Origin: Anaerosalibacter sp. Marseille-P3206
GTDB taxonomy: Bacteria; Bacillota; Clostridia; Tissierellales; Sporanaerobacteraceae
Reading direction: 5' to 3'
Length of the DNA: 64,000 bases
Assembly: GCF_900155565.1 (NCBI RefSeq)
Contig: NZ_FUHM01000002.1
Span: forward strand, 248,001 to 312,000
Part shown: positions 34,651 to 44,068 of the stretch, one piece after another
Layout of the letters: each line of letters opens with the position of its first letter
How positions within the stretch are numbered: position 1 is the stretch's first letter
Translations under genes and position numbers: made by a program
Notes under the pieces: generated by a model
Databases searched by the model: none
Told to the model about the DNA's origin: nothing
The model's input: only the letters and a program-made list of their open reading frames with translations

Positions 34651-35907
34651 ATGAAAGTATGTGTTGTTGGACTAGGATATATTGGACTTCCTACTGCATG
34701 TATATTAGCTTTAAATGGTCATAATGTTGTTGGAATTGATATAAATGAGTCGGTAGTTGATATGATAAATAAAGGCCTTGTTCCTATAAATGAAAACAAA
34801 TTAGACTCCACATTAAAAACTTTAATTTCCCAAAATAAAATTATAGCAAAAACTACAGCTGAAAGTGCTGATGCTTATATTATATGTGTACCAACCCCCT
34901 TAGACGACAATTTCTCTTGTAATATGCATTATGTATCTAATGCAATGGAATCCATATTACCTTGTGTTTGTCCAGGTAATATGATAATTATTGAATCAAC
35001 AGTACCACCTGGTACAATTAAAAATATAATCAAACCAGCAATAGAAAATAGAGGATTTAATATAGGAGAAGATATTTATTTAGCCTACTGCCCAGAAAGA
35101 GTTTTGCCAGGAAATATTTTTAATGAAATAGTTTACAATGACCGAATAATAGGCGGAGTTACAGATAAATGTGAAAAAGTAGTTTCAACTTTTTATAAAA
35201 CTTTCGTTAAAGGAAATATTTTTATAACAGATTCAAAAACAGCTGAAATGACCAAAATAGCAGAAAATATTTACAGGGATGTTAATATTGCCCTTGCAAA
35301 TCAACTCTCTATTCTATGTAACGAACTTGAAATAAACAGTTTAAAAGTCTTCAATCTAGCAAACAAACATCCTAGAGTTAATTTCTTATCACCAGGCCCT
35401 GGAGTTGGAGGACATTGTTTACCAGTAGACCCTTACTTTGTATTAAAGGATAAAAATGATTCTTCTAGTATAATTGTCCTTTCAAGAAAAATAAATGAAA
35501 ACATGCCTAACTATATAGCTTCATTAGCAAAAAAAATAATAAATTATATTCCATCTCCTAAAGTGACCCTTTGGGGTGTCGCCTATAAAGGTAATATCGA
35601 TGATACTAGAAATAGTCCTTCTATTCAAATAATAAATAAATTAAAAGAACTTAATTGTGATTTTCAAGTTTATGATCCTGTTGTTAAAAACTGCTGTATT
35701 GAAACTAAAGAAGAGTCATTAAAAGATTCTAATCTACTAATTATACTAACAGATCACGATGAGTTTAAAAGTTTAGATCCTAAACTTGTTTTAAGAACAA
35801 TGAGAAATCCAATAATACTCGATTCAAAAAACATATTAGATTCAATTTCTTTTATGCTAAATGGAATAATCGTATATAATTTTGGTAATTTTCATTTGTT
35901 AAATTAG
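34651..35907 (+). CDS. wecC: Nucleotide-sugar 6-dehydrogenase, UDP-ManNAc dehydrogenase-like (WecC type)
   Basis: 418 residues of the UDP-glucose/GDP-mannose dehydrogenase family, which oxidises the C6 alcohol of a UDP-sugar to a uronate in two NAD-dependent steps. The Rossmann motif GLGYIGLPTACILA is at residues 7-20, catalytic Lys at about 202 (EMTKIAENIYRDVNIALANQ) and catalytic Cys256 in GVGGHCLPVDPYF. The VPTPLD and GHCLPVDPYF forms fit WecC rather than UDP-glucose dehydrogenase, but specificity is inferred. No UDP-GlcNAc 2-epimerase lies in the window. It supplies an acidic sugar for the glycosyltransferases around it. Confidence 0.88.
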   Translation: MKVCVVGLGYIGLPTACILALNGHNVVGIDINESVVDMINKGLVPINENKLDSTLKTLISQNKIIAKTTAESADAYIICVPTPLDDNFSCNMHYVSNAMESILPCVCPGNMIIIESTVPPGTIKNIIKPAIENRGFNIGEDIYLAYCPERVLPGNIFNEIVYNDRIIGGVTDKCEKVVSTFYKTFVKGNIFITDSKTAEMTKIAENIYRDVNIALANQLSILCNELEINSLKVFNLANKHPRVNFLSPGPGVGGHCLPVDPYFVLKDKNDSSSIIVLSRKINENMPNYIASLAKKIINYIPSPKVTLWGVAYKGNIDDTRNSPSIQIINKLKELNCDFQVYDPVVKNCCIETKEESLKDSNLLIILTDHDEFKSLDPKLVLRTMRNPIILDSKNILDSISFMLNGIIVYNFGNFHLLN

Positions 35908-35919
35908 GTAGGTGACAAT

Positions 35920-36687
35920 ATGAGTAAAGTAGTTAATACATGTCTAAAAAATTTTATAAATAAAAAAAATAAAAAGCTTAAAGAATCTAAAAGCTTAAGA
36001 GGTGTTTCTGTTATTACATGTACTAATAATCCAAACGCACTTAAAAATATCATAGAAAATTATGAAAGACAAAACTTTACTGAAAAAGAGTTGATTATCA
36101 TAATAAATAACAATCATATAAATATAGAAGATTGGAAATCAAAAATAGGTGAAATAAATAATATAAATATATTTAAACTTGATGAAAAAATTTCTCTAGG
36201 AAAATGTCTTAATTATGGTGTATCAAAATCAAAATATGATTATATTGCAAAATTTGATGATGACGATTATTATGGGCCAAAATATTTATCTGAAGCAATT
36301 AGTGGTTTTAAAGTTTCAAGAGCTAGTGTGGTTGGTAAAGGTACTACTATTGTGTATTTTGTTAAATCAAATACACTTGCTTTAAGGGACCCTGGATTAG
36401 AAAAAAGATTTGTTAACTTTGTAAATGGCTCTACATTAGTTGCCAAAAAAAGTGTTTTTAACAAAATAAAATTTAGAGATATGTCTGCAGCTGAAGATGT
36501 GAATTTCTGTAGAGACTGTTTACAAAGTGGAATAAGGATATATTCTACTAGCAAATATAATCATGTATATATGAGATATCCTTCAAAAAATAAACACACT
36601 TGGAAAATTAGTGATGATGAGCTTTTGAAAAGATATTGTAACGTTGTAGGAAATACCAAAGACTATATAAAATATGCAAATAATTAA
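35920..36687 (+). CDS. Family 2 glycosyltransferase (paralogue of the gene at 33826)
   Basis: 255 residues. After a Lys-rich N-terminus the GT-A domain begins at GVSVITCTNN (about residue 28), with EKELIIIINNN, the DDDD metal site at 113-116 (IAKFDDDDYYGPKYL), and NGSTLVAKKSVF, KHTWKISDDELL later. The motif series matches the other two GT2 modules of the locus. AGGTAGGTGA precedes ATG at 35920, 12 bases after the dehydrogenase. The donor is unknown; the neighbouring dehydrogenase suggests a uronic-acid-containing glycan. Confidence 0.85.
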   Translation: MSKVVNTCLKNFINKKNKKLKESKSLRGVSVITCTNNPNALKNIIENYERQNFTEKELIIIINNNHINIEDWKSKIGEINNINIFKLDEKISLGKCLNYGVSKSKYDYIAKFDDDDYYGPKYLSEAISGFKVSRASVVGKGTTIVYFVKSNTLALRDPGLEKRFVNFVNGSTLVAKKSVFNKIKFRDMSAAEDVNFCRDCLQSGIRIYSTSKYNHVYMRYPSKNKHTWKISDDELLKRYCNVVGNTKDYIKYANN

Positions 36688-36702
36688 AGTAAGGTGTTTA
36701 AT

Positions 36703-38496
36703 ATGAATGCTAAAAGTATTACAAATAAAAAAATAAGAATTCGTGGTAAATTTAAAGAAACTAAAAGTCCAGTTGTAAATAAAACTATTAGAAATATTTC
36801 TAAACTAAAAGATTTTAATATTAATAATAATATTAATGTAGCTTGCATCCTTGATGAATTTAGTTATGAATGTTTTAAATATGAATGTAATCTTGTTCAA
36901 TTAGGTATAAATAATTGGAAGAATACTATAAAACAACTAAAACCTCAATTTTTATTTGTTGAATCTGCTTGGCTTGGATTTAATGGTGAATGGGCTGGTA
37001 AAATAGCAAATATTAATATGTATAATAACAAATATATAAAAGAATTAACTGAATGGTGTAATGAACATAAAATACCAACTGTATTTTGGGCAAAAGAGGA
37101 TCCTAATGATTTTGATATTTTTATTGACTCTGCAAAATATTTTGATTATGTATTTACAACAGATTTTAATTGTATGCCTAAATACAAAAAAATATTAAAT
37201 CACAACAACATTTATCTATTACCCTTTGCTGCACAGCCAAGAATACACAATCCAGTAAACAAAGATCTTGAAAAAAAAGGTGATATTTTATTTGCTGGAG
37301 GCTGGTATAAAAAATTTAATAAAAGAAAAGATTATATAAATATGTTGTTAATACCAGCAATGAAATATGATTTAAATATTTATGATAGATTTTACAGGCA
37401 AAATGGTGATTTAAACAAGTTTCCTGAAATTTTTAAACCTTATATAAAAGATAGTCTGCCATATAACAAAATTGTTGAGGAATATAAAAAATATAAATTA
37501 CTACTAAATGTAAATTCTGTAGATGAAAGTCCAACTACCTTTTCTAGAAGAGTTTTTGAAGTATTGGCAAGTGGAATTCCAATTGTTAGTAGCTATTCAT
37601 TGGGGATTAAAAATTATTTTGACAATATCGTCTTATTATGTAAAACTAAACAGGATGTATATAAAAACATCGAACTCATTTTAAAAGACAAAGAATCATC
37701 TGATAAGATATCACTGCTTGGTCAAAGAAAGGTTTTTGAAAATCACACTTATAAACAAAGATTTGAAAAAATATTAAATACATTAAAAATTAATTATGAT
37801 AAAAAAGCTGAAGGAGTTAGCGTGATTACATGTACGAAACGAACTGAAAATATGGAAAATGTTTTTAATAATTTTCTATCTCAATCATATTCAAAAAAAG
37901 AGCTTATTGTAATACTCAATAATGACTCAATGAATATTGATAAATGGATTGAAAAAGCAAAAAAATATAAAAACATAAAGATTTTTCAATTACCTGAAAA
38001 AAAACCACTAGGTAGCTGTTTAAATTTTGCTGTAGATAATTCTAAATATGAATGTATATCAAAATTTGATGATGATGATTATTATGCTCCTAATTATTTA
38101 GTTGATATGTTAAATGCATTTAAATATACTAACGCTCACATACTAGGAAAATATAGTCTATATGCATATCTAGAGGATAAAAAACTACTAACTTTAAGAT
38201 ATCCTAATATGGATAATAGATTTATTGATTATGTTGCAGGCTCAACTTTAACCTTTAAAAAAGAAGTGTTTGAAAAAGTTAGATTTAGAGATTTAAACAA
38301 AAGCGAAGATACCAATTTCCTTAATGATTCTATAAAAAAAGGATTTAAAATTTATGCTACTGATAGATTTAATCATGTTGTATGTAGAAGAAATGATTTA
38401 AATGACCACTCATGGAAAATCAGTGAGACAGAGTTTCTGAAAAATTGTAAAATAATAACTAAAACTAACGATTATAAAACTTATGTAACAGTTTAA
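36703..38496 (+). CDS. Bifunctional glycosyltransferase: CgeB-like GT-B domain fused to a GT2 domain
   Basis: 597 residues from ATG at 36703; the in-frame GTG at 36694 overlaps the AAGG site. Residues about 45-365 resemble CgeB-type glycosyltransferases: FVESAWLGFNGEW, ILFAGGWYKKFNKR, and FEVLASGIPIVSS, the donor-binding end of GT-B enzymes. Residues about 370-597 are a GT2 module with GVSVITCTKR and DDDD at 456-459, paralogous to the two stand-alone genes upstream. CgeB in Bacillus modifies the spore crust, which supports a spore-surface role here. A two-domain enzyme could add two sugars in sequence. Confidence 0.82.
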   Translation: MNAKSITNKKIRIRGKFKETKSPVVNKTIRNISKLKDFNINNNINVACILDEFSYECFKYECNLVQLGINNWKNTIKQLKPQFLFVESAWLGFNGEWAGKIANINMYNNKYIKELTEWCNEHKIPTVFWAKEDPNDFDIFIDSAKYFDYVFTTDFNCMPKYKKILNHNNIYLLPFAAQPRIHNPVNKDLEKKGDILFAGGWYKKFNKRKDYINMLLIPAMKYDLNIYDRFYRQNGDLNKFPEIFKPYIKDSLPYNKIVEEYKKYKLLLNVNSVDESPTTFSRRVFEVLASGIPIVSSYSLGIKNYFDNIVLLCKTKQDVYKNIELILKDKESSDKISLLGQRKVFENHTYKQRFEKILNTLKINYDKKAEGVSVITCTKRTENMENVFNNFLSQSYSKKELIVILNNDSMNIDKWIEKAKKYKNIKIFQLPEKKPLGSCLNFAVDNSKYECISKFDDDDYYAPNYLVDMLNAFKYTNAHILGKYSLYAYLEDKKLLTLRYPNMDNRFIDYVAGSTLTFKKEVFEKVRFRDLNKSEDTNFLNDSIKKGFKIYATDRFNHVVCRRNDLNDHSWKISETEFLKNCKIITKTNDYKTYVTV

Positions 38497-38523
38497 TCTA
38501 GTTCAAATTTTTGAACTAGATTT
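38494..38523. terminator. Bidirectional hairpin between the CgeB-GT2 gene and the deacetylase-like gene
   Basis: A 13-bp stem AATCTAGTTCAAA / TTTGAACTAGATT spans the stop codons of two convergent genes. T runs are short on both sides. It probably ends both transcripts. Confidence 0.65.
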
Positions 38524-39300
38524 AATTGTTATTTCATATATTTGTTTTAGATTATAAACTTTAAATCTGTTTAATCTTATATAATCGAAAATATCAATTA
38601 TATAATCTTTTATTCCTCTCCCCTTATATTGCATTTCCTCTAACTCAATTCTAGATAAATTATTCCATTCTTCTCTTGACTTACTGTCTTTTATTTTTCT
38701 TGAATATATAAAATTTGGACTATTTAGAACCATATGCATTGGGTGAATGTTTATAACCATAAGACCAGGCTTAGAAAAAAGCTCTTTATAAGCCTTATTG
38801 AAATCTAAATCACCATTATGATAAAGATAAGCACCATCTTCAAAATATACTGGAAATCTAATAATTCCAGATCTATGAACAAATGGATCTATACTTTCAG
38901 TAAATGTACATAGATTTGAATCATATAGAAAACCTTCGTTATATAAAATTTCAGTAATATCGTTGACATCAAAATACCTATGACAACGAAAACATATAGC
39001 TTTAGGAAGTATAGCTTTAGGAAGTATAGCTTTACAGTATTCTATAATTTCTTTATAAGAACTTCCTTGACTACTCCCCTTTAAAAAATTCGGATGTATT
39101 CCTACATCAATATTTCTTTTATTTATTATATTTACAATTAATGGACTTGAATGAGTTAAAAACATAGTCAATGGAATATTGTAATCTTTAACAATATCTA
39201 AAAACATTTCTAAAGCATCATCAGATGCCCAATCAATATCACAAGTAATACAAAATATTGGCTCATAATGCCATGGAAAATCTTTTTCTTTTAATAACAT
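38503..39300 (-). CDS. Polysaccharide deacetylase-like (NodB-fold) protein
   Basis: 265 residues. The start FCITCDIDWASDDALEMFLD carries an Asp pair (D21, D23) like the NodB TFDD motif; FLTHSSP (H50) and VGIHPNF (H69) may give the metal His residues, and VINIHPMHM is a late His block. No signal peptide is seen, so it may act on cytoplasmic precursors. A perfect 15-bp tandem duplication gives AILPKAILPKAI at residues 91-102. It converges on the glycan island and likely belongs to it. Catalysis is plausible but not certain because the usual HxxxH is not clear. Confidence 0.72.
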   Translation of the reverse strand: MLLKEKDFPWHYEPIFCITCDIDWASDDALEMFLDIVKDYNIPLTMFLTHSSPLIVNIINKRNIDVGIHPNFLKGSSQGSSYKEIIEYCKAILPKAILPKAICFRCHRYFDVNDITEILYNEGFLYDSNLCTFTESIDPFVHRSGIIRFPVYFEDGAYLYHNGDLDFNKAYKELFSKPGLMVINIHPMHMVLNSPNFIYSRKIKDSKSREEWNNLSRIELEEMQYKGRGIKDYIIDIFDYIRLNRFKVYNLKQIYEITIKSSSKI

Positions 39301-39372
39301 TTTTCTCCCTTCTTTATAGACTTAATTAGTAAACCTAATATATTATATTTAAAAAGTATAATTTGGTTTACT

Positions 39373-39409
39373 AAAAAACTCCCATACTTTTACGTATAGG
39401 AGTTTTTTT
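39373..39409 (-). terminator. Intrinsic terminator of the threonine dehydrogenase gene
   Basis: Stem AAAAAACTCC with GGAGTTTTTTT, extended by ATAC/GTAT around the loop, ending in a T run on the minus strand immediately after the stop codon. Confidence 0.9.
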
Positions 39410-39412
39410 AAT

Positions 39413-40369
39413 TTATTTATTTAATTTTACTTTTAATTTTTCTAACATATCTGTAGTCATGCTAGCTAAATCATATTTTGGATCCCAACCCCATTCTTCT
39501 CTTGCAGCAGAGTCATCAAGGGAGTTTGGCCATGATTCAGCAATTGATTGTCTTACAGGATCTACATCATAATCCATTTCAAATTCAGGGATATGTTTTT
39601 TAATTTCAGCAGCTATATCTTCTGGTTCAAAACTCATAGCTGAAATATTGAATGCATTTCTATGGATTAATTTGTCTGGATTTGCTTCCATTAAAGTAAC
39701 AATTGAGTTCAATGCATCAGGCATGTACATCATATCCATATAAGTACCTTTGTCTATAAAGCTTGTATACTTTCCTTGTTTTATTGCATCATAATAAATA
39801 TGAACAGCGTAGTCAGTTGTTCCTCCACCTGGCAATGTTGCATATGAAATAAGACCTGGGAAACGAACCCCTCTAGTATCTACACCAAATTTTTTGAAAT
39901 AATAATCACATAGTACTTCTCCTGCTACCTTTGTAACACCATACATAGTTCCTGGACGCTGAATAGTATCTTGTGGTGTTTTGTCTTTTGGTGTTGAAGG
40001 TCCAAATGCTGCGATGGAACTAGGAGTAAATACTGAGCAATTTTCTTCTCTTGCTACTTCTAATACATTGTACAAGCCATTCATATTTATGTCCCATGCT
40101 TGTTGTGGCTTTTGTTCTCCTACAGCTGAAAGTAGAGCTGCTAAGTGAATGATAGTATTCACCTTATGTTTTTGTACTACTTCTGCCATTTGTTTTGCAT
40201 TTGTAACTTCAACTATTTCAAATGGACCTGATTCAATTACTTCTTTTTGTTCTTCTTTTTTTCTTCTACTACTTGCAATAACATTATCTGTACCGTATAT
40301 CTTTCTCAACTCAAGAGTCAGTTCAGATCCAATTTGACCAAGAGCTCCTGTAACTAATATTTTTCTCAT
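39413..40369 (-). CDS. tdh: NAD-dependent L-threonine 3-dehydrogenase, SDR/epimerase type
   Basis: 318 residues of the extended short-chain dehydrogenase fold. GALGQIGSELT (8-18) binds NAD; SSIAAFG (118-123) with Y143/K147 (MYGVTKVAGE) form the catalytic triad. PGLISYATLPGGGTTDYAVH and GTYMDMMYMPDAL match the SDR-type threonine dehydrogenases, distinct from the zinc MDR-type Tdh of E. coli. The product 2-amino-3-ketobutyrate would feed glycine formation; no Kbl ligase is in the window. GGAGGTG precedes ATG at 40369. It is monocistronic. Confidence 0.9.
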   Translation of the reverse strand: MRKILVTGALGQIGSELTLELRKIYGTDNVIASSRRKKEEQKEVIESGPFEIVEVTNAKQMAEVVQKHKVNTIIHLAALLSAVGEQKPQQAWDINMNGLYNVLEVAREENCSVFTPSSIAAFGPSTPKDKTPQDTIQRPGTMYGVTKVAGEVLCDYYFKKFGVDTRGVRFPGLISYATLPGGGTTDYAVHIYYDAIKQGKYTSFIDKGTYMDMMYMPDALNSIVTLMEANPDKLIHRNAFNISAMSFEPEDIAAEIKKHIPEFEMDYDVDPVRQSIAESWPNSLDDSAAREEWGWDPKYDLASMTTDMLEKLKVKLNK

Positions 40370-40454
40370 TTACGAGCACCTCCAAATTATAGATAGTTAC
40401 ACAATTAACAACTTAATTATATCATACTTTCTCTATTTTAAAATATAATTTATC

Positions 40455-41282
40455 TTAATATTTAAAACAAACACCTATACCTTTGGGACCTAAATGGCCT
40501 CCTATAACTGGCCCTATTTCATCTATTGTTACTATAGCATTCGTACATCTCTCTTCAACAATCTTCTTGAACTCTAGTGCTTCTTCTTCGTTAAATATAT
40601 GAGAAATGCTTATCCTCTTAGCATAGGAAGGTACTTTGTCTATAATCATATTTAAAGCTTTTTTCTTTCCTCTAACATTTTCTAACAATTGAAGCCTACC
40701 ATCTTTTAATTCTATTATTGGCTTTATATTTAAAATTGTGCCAATTGCTGATTTTATATTACTTAGTCTCCCACCTCGTCTTAGATATTCTAATGTATCA
40801 ACAGTAAGATATATCTCCATTTTTTCCTTTTGGGATTCAATAGATTGCACTATTTCTTCCATTTTTAGGCCTTTCTTTGCCATCATTACAGCATCTTCAA
40901 CCAAAAATTTTAAATTTCCTACTGCTTGTTCTGTATCAATCACAGTTATCCTATCCTTATCAACCATTTCTTTTGCCATGAGAGCGCTATTAAAAGTCCC
41001 ACTTAATTTTGAAGAAAAGGTTAAAACTAATACTTCGTCATAGTCAGTTAGAGCTTTTTCATATTCTTCAACAAAAGTACCTACTGATGGTTGAGATGTT
41101 GTTGGGAAGGATGTTGTTTTGCTTAACGTATCGAAGAATTCATCGAACTGTCCTGGAAAACCTTCCATTTTTGTTTCTCCGCCAAAAGTATAACTAAGCT
41201 GAACTACAGATATATCATTATCTTTAGCATATTCTTTAGTAATATAGCTTGTGCTATCAGTAATTATCTTTATTTTGCTCAT
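40455..41282 (-). CDS. DegV family fatty-acid-binding protein
   Basis: 275 residues from ATG at 41282, seven bases after GGGGG; a second ATG two codons earlier is too close to that site. The DegV fold is shown by KIITDSTSYI at the start, FPTTSQPS, LVLTFSSKLSGTFNSA (the fatty-acid-binding Ser loop) and the end GPVIGGHLGPKGIGV. FakB-type members present fatty acids to the kinase FakA for phospholipid synthesis. No FakA is nearby. It follows leuS in the same direction. Confidence 0.9.
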   Translation of the reverse strand: MSKIKIITDSTSYITKEYAKDNDISVVQLSYTFGGETKMEGFPGQFDEFFDTLSKTTSFPTTSQPSVGTFVEEYEKALTDYDEVLVLTFSSKLSGTFNSALMAKEMVDKDRITVIDTEQAVGNLKFLVEDAVMMAKKGLKMEEIVQSIESQKEKMEIYLTVDTLEYLRRGGRLSNIKSAIGTILNIKPIIELKDGRLQLLENVRGKKKALNMIIDKVPSYAKRISISHIFNEEEALEFKKIVEERCTNAIVTIDEIGPVIGGHLGPKGIGVCFKY

Positions 41283-41299
41283 AACCATACCCCCATATT

Positions 41300-41326
41300 G
41301 TAAATGGAGGATAATCCTCCATTTAC
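41300..41326 (-). terminator. Hairpin at the leuS stop codon, next to the degV ribosome site
   Basis: A perfect 13-bp inverted repeat GTAAATGGAGGAT / ATCCTCCATTTAC with a single central base includes the leuS stop codon. There is no T run; instead the degV ribosome site GGGGG follows within eight bases. It may be an mRNA processing or weak termination element. Confidence 0.6.
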
Positions 41327-43734
41327 TTAACTACTATATTATATATTTTTCCTGGTACATATATTTCTTTAATAATATTTTTTCCTTCAATATGGTTTCT
41401 GACTACTTCGTTTTTAAGAATCTTTTCTTTAACATCTTCCTTGCTATCATTAATAGATATCATTTCTTTTGCTCTAACTTTACCATTTACTTGAACTGCT
41501 ATCTCTACTACATCCTCTACAGTTTTTTCTTCATCCCACTCTGGCCAAGTAGTATCATGTAGCATTCCACCTAATTCTAATCTGTCCCAAATCTCTTCAG
41601 TTATATGTGGTGCTACTGGATTTAACAATATTAAGAAAGTCTTCATCTCACTCTTATTAACTCTACCTAAGTCATTAAATTCATTTAATAATGACATCAA
41701 AGTTGCTATAGCTGTATTAAACTTCAAGGATTCATAGTCTTCAGATACCTTCTTTATTGCCTTATGGATACTAGTTTCTAACTCTTTTGTATAATTGTCT
41801 CCTTCAACAACTATATCTTGAAGTCTCCAAACTCTATCTAAGAATCTCTTACAACCTTTAACTCCATTTTCAGACCATGGCACACTTTTTTCAAAGTCAC
41901 CTATAAACATTTCATATGTTCTTAAAGTATCTGCACCATATTCATTAACTATGTCATCAGGATTTATTACATTACCTCTTGATTTAGACATTTTTTCATT
42001 ATTTCCACCCAAAATCATACCATGAGAAGTTCTCTTCTTATATGGTTCAGGACAATTAACAACTCCTATATCATATAAGAATTTATGCCAAAATCTTGAA
42101 TATAGTAAGTGTAGAGTTGTATGTTCCATTCCTCCATTGTACCAATCAACAGGAAGCCAATAATCAAGTTCTTCCTTGCTTGCTATTTCATTTTCATTAT
42201 GTGGATCTATATATCTTAGGAAGTACCATGATGACCCTGCCCATTGAGGCATTGTATCAGTTTCCCTTGTAGCTTTTCCACCACATTTAGGACAAGTAGT
42301 CTCTACCCAGTCTGTAATCTTAGCTAGTGGTGATTCTCCATTATCAGTTGGTTCATAGTTTTCAACTTCTGGTAACATTAATGGAAGTTCATTTTCTGGT
42401 ATAGGTACCCAACCACATTTATCACAATAAACTAGAGGAATTGGTTCTCCCCAATATCTTTGGCGTGAAAACACCCAGTCTCTTAATTTATAATTAGTTT
42501 TTCTTTTACCTAATCCTTCTTCTTCTAACCAATTGCTTATTTTTTCCTTTGCCCTATCTACTTCCAACCCATCCAAGAAACCAGAATTTACTAATATACC
42601 AGTTTGAGTATCGGTATAAGCTTCCTCTTCTACGTTTCCTCCTCTTACCACTTCTACAATTGGTAAATTAAATTTCTTTGCAAATTCCCAATCTCTACTA
42701 TCATGAGCTGGTACAGCCATTATTGCTCCTGTTCCATAACTCATAAGAACATAATCAGATGTCCAAATAGGTATTTCTTTACCTGTAGCTGGATTTATTG
42801 CTTTTAATCCACTTATCTCTACTCCCGTTTTTTCCTTAACTAATTCTGTTCTTTCAAAATCGGATTTTTTACTACTTGCCTCTTGATACCTTCTTATTTC
42901 TTCCATATTTGATATTCTATCACTATACTCATTGATAAGAGGATGTTCAGGAGATATTACCATATAAGTAGAACCAAAAAGTGTATCTGGACGTGTAGTA
43001 AATACCCTCAACTTTTTATCAGTACCACTTATTTGAAAATCCACTTCCATTCCCTTAGATCTACCAATCCAGTTTATTTGCTGCGCTTTAACTCTTTCTA
43101 TATAATCAACCATTTCTAAGTCATTTATAAGTCTATCAGCGTATTCTGTAATTTTAAGCATCCATTGGTTTTTTACCTTATGAACTACTTCTCCTCCACA
43201 ACGCTCACATACACCATTTACAACTTCTTCATTAGCTAATCCAACTTTACAAGATGTACACCAATTTATTGGCATCTCTTGCTTATATGCTAGGCCTTTT
43301 TCAAACATCTTTAAAAATATCCACTGAGTCCACTTATAATATCCAGGATCTGTTGTATTCATCTCCTTTGACCAATCAAAAGAAAAACCTATTGATTTAA
43401 GTTGACTCTTAAATCTAGCCACATTTTTTTCTGTAACTACTTTTGGATGTATTTTATTCTTAATAGCAAAATTTTCAGTTGGCAAACCAAAAGCATCCCA
43501 ACCCATAGGATATAATACATTGTATCCTTGAAATCTTCTCTTCCTTGACACAACATCAAGAGCTGTATAAGGTCTTGGATGACCTACATGAAGACCTTGA
43601 CCTGATGGATAAGGAAACTCTATTAATGCATAAAACTTTGGCTTTGACTTATCATTACTTGTTTTAAATACTTCTTTTTCATCCCAAATATCGTGCCACT
43701 TTTTTTCAATCTGCTTTGGATTATACTCTGTCAT
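41323..43734 (-). CDS. leuS: Leucine-tRNA ligase
   Basis: An 803-residue class I synthetase, normal length for the bacterial type. The HIGH equivalent is HVGHPRP (from H49), KMSKSRGN is present around residue 575, and the CP1 editing domain ([13 protein letters not shown]) is complete. Two zinc-type Cys clusters (CTSCKVG with CERCGGE; CPKCGG) are visible. AAGGAGG precedes ATG at 43734. Expression is set by the T-box leader upstream, which reads uncharged tRNA-Leu. Confidence 0.97.
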   Translation of the reverse strand: MTEYNPKQIEKKWHDIWDEKEVFKTSNDKSKPKFYALIEFPYPSGQGLHVGHPRPYTALDVVSRKRRFQGYNVLYPMGWDAFGLPTENFAIKNKIHPKVVTEKNVARFKSQLKSIGFSFDWSKEMNTTDPGYYKWTQWIFLKMFEKGLAYKQEMPINWCTSCKVGLANEEVVNGVCERCGGEVVHKVKNQWMLKITEYADRLINDLEMVDYIERVKAQQINWIGRSKGMEVDFQISGTDKKLRVFTTRPDTLFGSTYMVISPEHPLINEYSDRISNMEEIRRYQEASSKKSDFERTELVKEKTGVEISGLKAINPATGKEIPIWTSDYVLMSYGTGAIMAVPAHDSRDWEFAKKFNLPIVEVVRGGNVEEEAYTDTQTGILVNSGFLDGLEVDRAKEKISNWLEEEGLGKRKTNYKLRDWVFSRQRYWGEPIPLVYCDKCGWVPIPENELPLMLPEVENYEPTDNGESPLAKITDWVETTCPKCGGKATRETDTMPQWAGSSWYFLRYIDPHNENEIASKEELDYWLPVDWYNGGMEHTTLHLLYSRFWHKFLYDIGVVNCPEPYKKRTSHGMILGGNNEKMSKSRGNVINPDDIVNEYGADTLRTYEMFIGDFEKSVPWSENGVKGCKRFLDRVWRLQDIVVEGDNYTKELETSIHKAIKKVSEDYESLKFNTAIATLMSLLNEFNDLGRVNKSEMKTFLILLNPVAPHITEEIWDRLELGGMLHDTTWPEWDEEKTVEDVVEIAVQVNGKVRAKEMISINDSKEDVKEKILKNEVVRNHIEGKNIIKEIYVPGKIYNIVVK

Positions 43735-43761
43735 TTCATAACCTCCTTCAATTTTTTAAAT

Positions 43762-43988
43762 AAAAAAACCTTCATCTCAAATATAGAGACGAAGGCAATC
43801 TTCGCGGTACCACACTAATTGGTAGACAATATATCTACCCACTCATAATTTTAACGGTTTCAACCGGCTAAGGCTACGTACAATTCACCTTAACAGCTCA
43901 AGGACGAGTTCAGCTTTACTTCTACTGCTTTTCACCAACCAGCAGCTCTCTGTATGAAGATGGGGCTTACTACTTCCTTTCAAAGCAT
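43762..43988 (-). ncRNA. T-box leader of leuS (specifier CUC, Leu)
   Basis: On the minus strand the leader has a stem I with GAACTCGTCC, whose CTC (43906-43908) is the leucine specifier, the T-box core TGGTACCGCG (43803-43812), and a terminator stem GCCTTCGTCTC / GAGATGAAGG with seven T (ending near 43762). Uncharged tRNA-Leu pairing should favour the antiterminator and allow leuS transcription. The remaining bases to asnS hold a promoter and nothing else I can support. Confidence 0.93.
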
Positions 43989-43992
43989 TACT

Positions 43993-44020
43993 ATTATATT
44001 ACAAATTTCAATAAGTCAAT
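43993..44020 (-). promoter_or_regulatory. Probable promoter of the leuS T-box transcript
   Basis: On the minus strand ATTGAC/TTGACT (44014-44020) and TATAAT (43993-43998) are 15-16 bases apart, just upstream of the T-box. The -10 box is perfect; spacing is slightly short. Confidence 0.6.
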
Positions 44021-44068
44021 TTGAAACGTATTATAACAGATATAAAATATTAAATCAAGGTACATTTA

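Noticed and set aside
38993-39034. Tandem 15-bp units considered as a CRISPR or intergenic repeat
   Set aside because: Only two full units, no spacers, and they are in frame within a coding sequence.
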